The notes beneath the pieces are model-generated. The model ran no database searches, was not told the origin of the DNA, and saw only the letters and a list, made by a program, of their open reading frames with translations. Position numbers and translations under genes: made by a program. Shown in pieces: positions 60,523 through 64,000 of a stretch of DNA of 64,000 nucleotides. Position 1 is the first letter of the stretch. Each line of letters begins with the position of its first letter. Source of the DNA: Polaromonas sp. (GTDB lineage: Bacteria; Pseudomonadota; Gammaproteobacteria; Burkholderiales; Burkholderiaceae_C); NCBI GenBank assembly GCA_025362315.1, contig JANYGP010000052.1, forward strand, positions 40,123 through 104,122, given 5' to 3'.

Positions 60523-61757
60523 TGCAGTGAATTATCAGCCTTGATGTGCAGAAAATAAGCATACGCAGCCATGCCGCAACACAAAAGAACGGTAAAAGCT
60601 GCCTGAAAACTGGCAGTGCGGCCCAGGCCCAGCATTTCAAAGCCATCAATCAAAAGGCCAATGCCCCACTGCACCGTAAAAATGCCAGCAAAAATAACCA
60701 GGTTGAAAGCAGACAAAGCACGGCCCGCCAGCGCCGGCTTGAATGCCATGCCAACCGAGGGCTGCGACAGGCTGATCACGGTGGACGCCATGCAAAAAGC
60801 CGTCCAGCCAAACCAGCCGGTTGATGCACCGCCCCAGATGTTGAAAGCCAGAACCACCAGGCTGAGCGGTGCGCCCCATGCAATCAGGCGGTCGGTATGC
60901 CAACCGCGTCTGGCCAGGTAAGGGTTGAGAAGCCCCCAGGTCCAAAAGGTCAGCAGCATCATGGCATTCAGATAAAAAAGCCCGGTGGCGGCTTCTAGAG
61001 GGGTGTAACCAGCCACCTTGACCATCCACGGCCCTGCCCAAAGTGTCTGGATGGCAACCAGCCCACCGTAATTGACAAAAGCCAGCGGCGCCATTTTTTG
61101 AAAATAGCGGTTTTTCCAGACCTCGTCATATCCCGCAGGTTTGCCTGCTGTTGATGCGAAACTGAGCGACCATGTCGGTACCACCCAAGCAATTGTCAGC
61201 AAGGCCAACAACACCAGGCCAGCCAGTGCCCAGAACAGGGCACGCCAGCCTACCAGCGGCAGCAGCCACTGGACTGGCAGGGTCGACACCAGCATGCCCA
61301 GCGAGCCACTCATCAGCATCCACGAGTTGGCCCGCAGCAAACTGGGTGCGTCCAGCCAGCGCCTGAAGCCCGTGAGCGGCGCCATCAGGCAGGCACTGAC
61401 GCCCATGCCAATCAACACCCGGCCCATCAGCAGCCCGGCAAAGCTGCCAGCCTTTGAAAACACCACGCAACCCAGAACCGCTGCTGCCAAAAAGCAAACA
61501 ATCACCCGCTTGGGACCATGCCGGTCAAGCCACTTGCCCAGCGGCAACTGCATGGCAGCAAAGCCTAAAAAATACCCGCCCGCCAGCAGGCCCAGGTCGC
61601 GGGACTGCAAATTGAATTCCAGGCTCAGCACCGGCGACAGCGTGGCAATAATGGCGCGCACCAGTGCTGACAGGCTGTACGCAGCAGCAAAAGTCAGGAA
61701 AACAAAAGCAGCAGCTTTTTTGTCAAGTGATGTGGTCAAAGCAGCTGGATTACTCAA
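60519..61757 (-). CDS. MFS transporter
   Basis: About 12 TM; LGLLAGGYFLGFAAMQLPLGKWLDRHGPKRVI. Confidence 0.93.
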   Translation of the reverse strand: MSNPAALTTSLDKKAAAFVFLTFAAAYSLSALVRAIIATLSPVLSLEFNLQSRDLGLLAGGYFLGFAAMQLPLGKWLDRHGPKRVIVCFLAAAVLGCVVFSKAGSFAGLLMGRVLIGMGVSACLMAPLTGFRRWLDAPSLLRANSWMLMSGSLGMLVSTLPVQWLLPLVGWRALFWALAGLVLLALLTIAWVVPTWSLSFASTAGKPAGYDEVWKNRYFQKMAPLAFVNYGGLVAIQTLWAGPWMVKVAGYTPLEAATGLFYLNAMMLLTFWTWGLLNPYLARRGWHTDRLIAWGAPLSLVVLAFNIWGGASTGWFGWTAFCMASTVISLSQPSVGMAFKPALAGRALSAFNLVIFAGIFTVQWGIGLLIDGFEMLGLGRTASFQAAFTVLLCCGMAAYAYFLHIKADNSLQ

Positions 61758-62262
61758 ACTTCAAACCTGAAAAAAAAGTATCTGCCACATCGGGCGAAAT
61801 TTTGTCGGCATACATCACCGCCTGAAACACTTGGGTGCCCTGCGCAAAGTATGCCGCCTGGCTGCTGACGCCCTGCCCGTTTGCACGCTGGCCCATCGCT
61901 TTGACCAGCACTGCACCGCTGGCCAGGCCTGGCAGCTTGAACGCGTTGCGGGTAACAGGCGCGTCGGCTTTCATGTGGGTCAGCGTTGCACTTTGCCACT
62001 GCGCGAGAATTGTGGCGGTTTTGGCTGCATCCTGAACGTCAGCCGTCGACACGGCAAAGGTCACCCCCCCCGCATCGCAACTGAGCAGGTTCATGTCTGT
62101 TGGCTGGCTGCCCATTGGCACAGTTCGCTGCGCCTTGTCGGGCTTGCAGGGCAGCAACAGCGCCAGCCGGGTGCCATCTGGCCGCACATCGCGCCAGTTA
62201 AAGGTTGGGCTGCAAGCCGTCAAAACAGCCATGGCGACAGCCGCATGAATTAAAAATCGCAT
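61750..62262 (-). CDS. Hypothetical exported protein/lipoprotein
   Basis: Signal peptide with AVLTACSPTFNWRD lipobox. Confidence 0.75.
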   Translation of the reverse strand: MRFLIHAAVAMAVLTACSPTFNWRDVRPDGTRLALLLPCKPDKAQRTVPMGSQPTDMNLLSCDAGGVTFAVSTADVQDAAKTATILAQWQSATLTHMKADAPVTRNAFKLPGLASGAVLVKAMGQRANGQGVSSQAAYFAQGTQVFQAVMYADKISPDVADTFFSGLKFE

Positions 62263-62438
62263 TGATCAGGTCATTGATAAGTGAGCATGGCACTTTACAG
62301 GCAATCGCACAACAAGCGCCGTTTGGATTGACGACGTGAAATTTTCACGATGTTGGTGCTTCAGTAAAAGACGCCCAAAACATGGGCGACAGATGTACCT
62401 GTCGGGCAGGGTCGCCGTGGGCGTCAATTGAATGCGCG

Positions 62439-63671
62439 TTAAACGGTGAACGGCAGCGAACTGGTTTTGATGCGCAGTGGTGCGCGGCCTGCGACGTAGG
62501 GCAGACATTCACGGCCCAAAATACTGGCTGCTATGGTTTTTGCCTGTCGGCCAATAGGCTCAATGTAGCGGCTGACGCGCCCGTTGATGGCGATGCAGTC
62601 ACCCAGCGCGTGAATGCCTGCAACACTGGTGGCCAGCGTGTTGGCATGCACGTCAATGCCGTTGTTCCAGGCCAGACCGGCACTGAAGGCCAGCTGGCTG
62701 GGTGTTTGCAAACCCGCCGCCACAATGATGTGGTCAACCGTCAGCGTTTGCCCATCAACAATCGTGATGTGTTTTTCAGCAGCCGGGTCAAGCGCTGGTG
62801 AACTGACACGGGCAATCTGCACGCCACCGATAAATTTCAGCGCAAGCGGTCGCCACGCGACCAGCAGCTGAGCCGATTGTTCGGGCAGCAAGGCCGTCGC
62901 CAGGGGCCGCGTAGCCACGTCCAGCAGCGTTACCGTGTGCCCCGTCAGTGCGAGGTCATTGGCCAGCTCGCAACCTATCAGGCCCGCACCGACAACTGCA
63001 ATATTTTTAGGCAGACCACCAAGTGCCTTGCAAAACTTTGCATACGCCTGCAGGTGATTGATGCGCCAGCACAGCGCGGGCGGAATTTGCGGCAGCCCTC
63101 TGGCCTGGGCGCCATGCGCCAGCACCAGATGCTGGTAGCGCAATGTGCCCCGGCTGGTGCGCAGCTGGCGGCTTGATGGCGTGATACGAATGGCATCGGT
63201 ATTTGCCAGCAGCTTGATGTTCAGCCGCAGCGCAGCGTCAGCGCCTTTTTCGCGCGCCAGTTTGTCTGCTGTCATGCCGCGCGCCATGGCCACAGACAGC
63301 AACGGCTTGTCGTACACGTCGCCGTTGCAGGCTGTGACAAGCGTGATCGGCATCGCTGCGTCTTGCGCGCGCAATGCCTGCGCCATTTGCCAGCCCGCGC
63401 GGCCAGCACCGACGATGACTGTGCCGGCGGTTCGCTGGGTTCGGGATGCGACACCCGCAGCACTCGGACGCCGCAAGTTCTCAATCGGCTCTGCCACGTA
63501 CGGCTCAAAATCCGCCTTGGTGACGCCGCACAGCGGGCAAGCCCAGTCATCAGGAATGTCGGCAAAGCGTGTGCCAGCCGCCAGGCCACTGTCTTCATCG
63601 CCTTTGCCTTCGTCGTAAATCAGGCCGCAGGCTTTGCAAATAAAAAGAGCCCAAGCGGCATTCGCATTCAC
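62439..63671 (-). CDS. Rubredoxin domain fused to FAD-dependent NAD(P)H:rubredoxin reductase-like oxidoreductase
   Basis: [49 protein letters not shown] then [22 protein letters not shown]. Confidence 0.92.
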   Translation of the reverse strand: MNANAAWALFICKACGLIYDEGKGDEDSGLAAGTRFADIPDDWACPLCGVTKADFEPYVAEPIENLRRPSAAGVASRTQRTAGTVIVGAGRAGWQMAQALRAQDAAMPITLVTACNGDVYDKPLLSVAMARGMTADKLAREKGADAALRLNIKLLANTDAIRITPSSRQLRTSRGTLRYQHLVLAHGAQARGLPQIPPALCWRINHLQAYAKFCKALGGLPKNIAVVGAGLIGCELANDLALTGHTVTLLDVATRPLATALLPEQSAQLLVAWRPLALKFIGGVQIARVSSPALDPAAEKHITIVDGQTLTVDHIIVAAGLQTPSQLAFSAGLAWNNGIDVHANTLATSVAGIHALGDCIAINGRVSRYIEPIGRQAKTIAASILGRECLPYVAGRAPLRIKTSSLPFTV

Positions 63672-64000
63672 GCTGGCATCTCCTCTGCCAACAGGCGTGC
63701 AATTTCTTTGCGCAAGTGCTTGACAGCCGGCGTGACGATGGCGACAAAATGCGATTCGCGAACCCGGCGCTGCACTTCAGAGGTCATCAGGTAGCCGCGC
63801 GCCCCCTGGTGCAGCAGGGCAGATTGGGCGGCTCGCAACGCCAGCTCGGACGCATGTGCACGCGCGTCCAGCACGTCAATGATGAATTGTTTGTCGGCAC
63901 CAAAAGGTGTTTTGGCAAGCTGCATGATGCGGCCCGTCAAGTCGTCCAGTTCACCCTGCAAGTCGTCGGGCCGGTCATCGAGAAACTCATTGACATGACC
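63668..64000 (-). CDS. Acyl-CoA dehydrogenase-like C-terminal fragment (continues beyond window)
   Basis: [63 protein letters not shown]; open at window edge. Confidence 0.55.
   Translation of the reverse strand, partial: GHVNEFLDDRPDDLQGELDDLTGRIMQLAKTPFGADKQFIIDVLDARAHASELALRAAQSALLHQGARGYLMTSEVQRRVRESHFVAIVTPAVKHLRKEIARLLAEEMPA

Overview
64-kb chromosomal window from a betaproteobacterium (gene order and repeats suggest Burkholderiales/Comamonadaceae). It spans the replication-origin neighbourhood: gyrB-dnaN-(BUS-like oriC)-dnaA / rpmH-rnpA-yidD-yidC-mnmE, and further right parB...parA-lysE-rsmG-mnmG with two parS sites. Most of the rest is ordinary metabolism: pyk, glycerate 2-kinase, acetoacetyl-CoA ligase, lipBA, and ptsI/ptsH/EIIA. 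The main accessory block (about 1.9-9.5 kb) holds several toxin-antitoxin-like remnants around a lower-GC, translationally coupled operon (3733-8459). That operon encodes a small protein, a C5-cytosine methyltransferase, a GHKL-type ATPase with a Gly/Asp-rich linker, and two proteins of unknown function. It is my best candidate for an undescribed methylation-associated defense system. Other notable items: a complete-looking arsenosugar cluster (41.1-45.5 kb); a 36-bp palindromic tandem-repeat element in frame inside lipB; a dispersed repeat of about 45 bp with roughly 16 copies, some in frame within mnmE, the acetoacetyl-CoA ligase and possibly tctC/lipB; a homopolymer frameshift in an AbrB-type antitoxin; and a DnaA-trio/DnaA-box origin architecture between dnaA and dnaN. 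All calls come from reading the sequence and the supplied ORFs; no database search was run.
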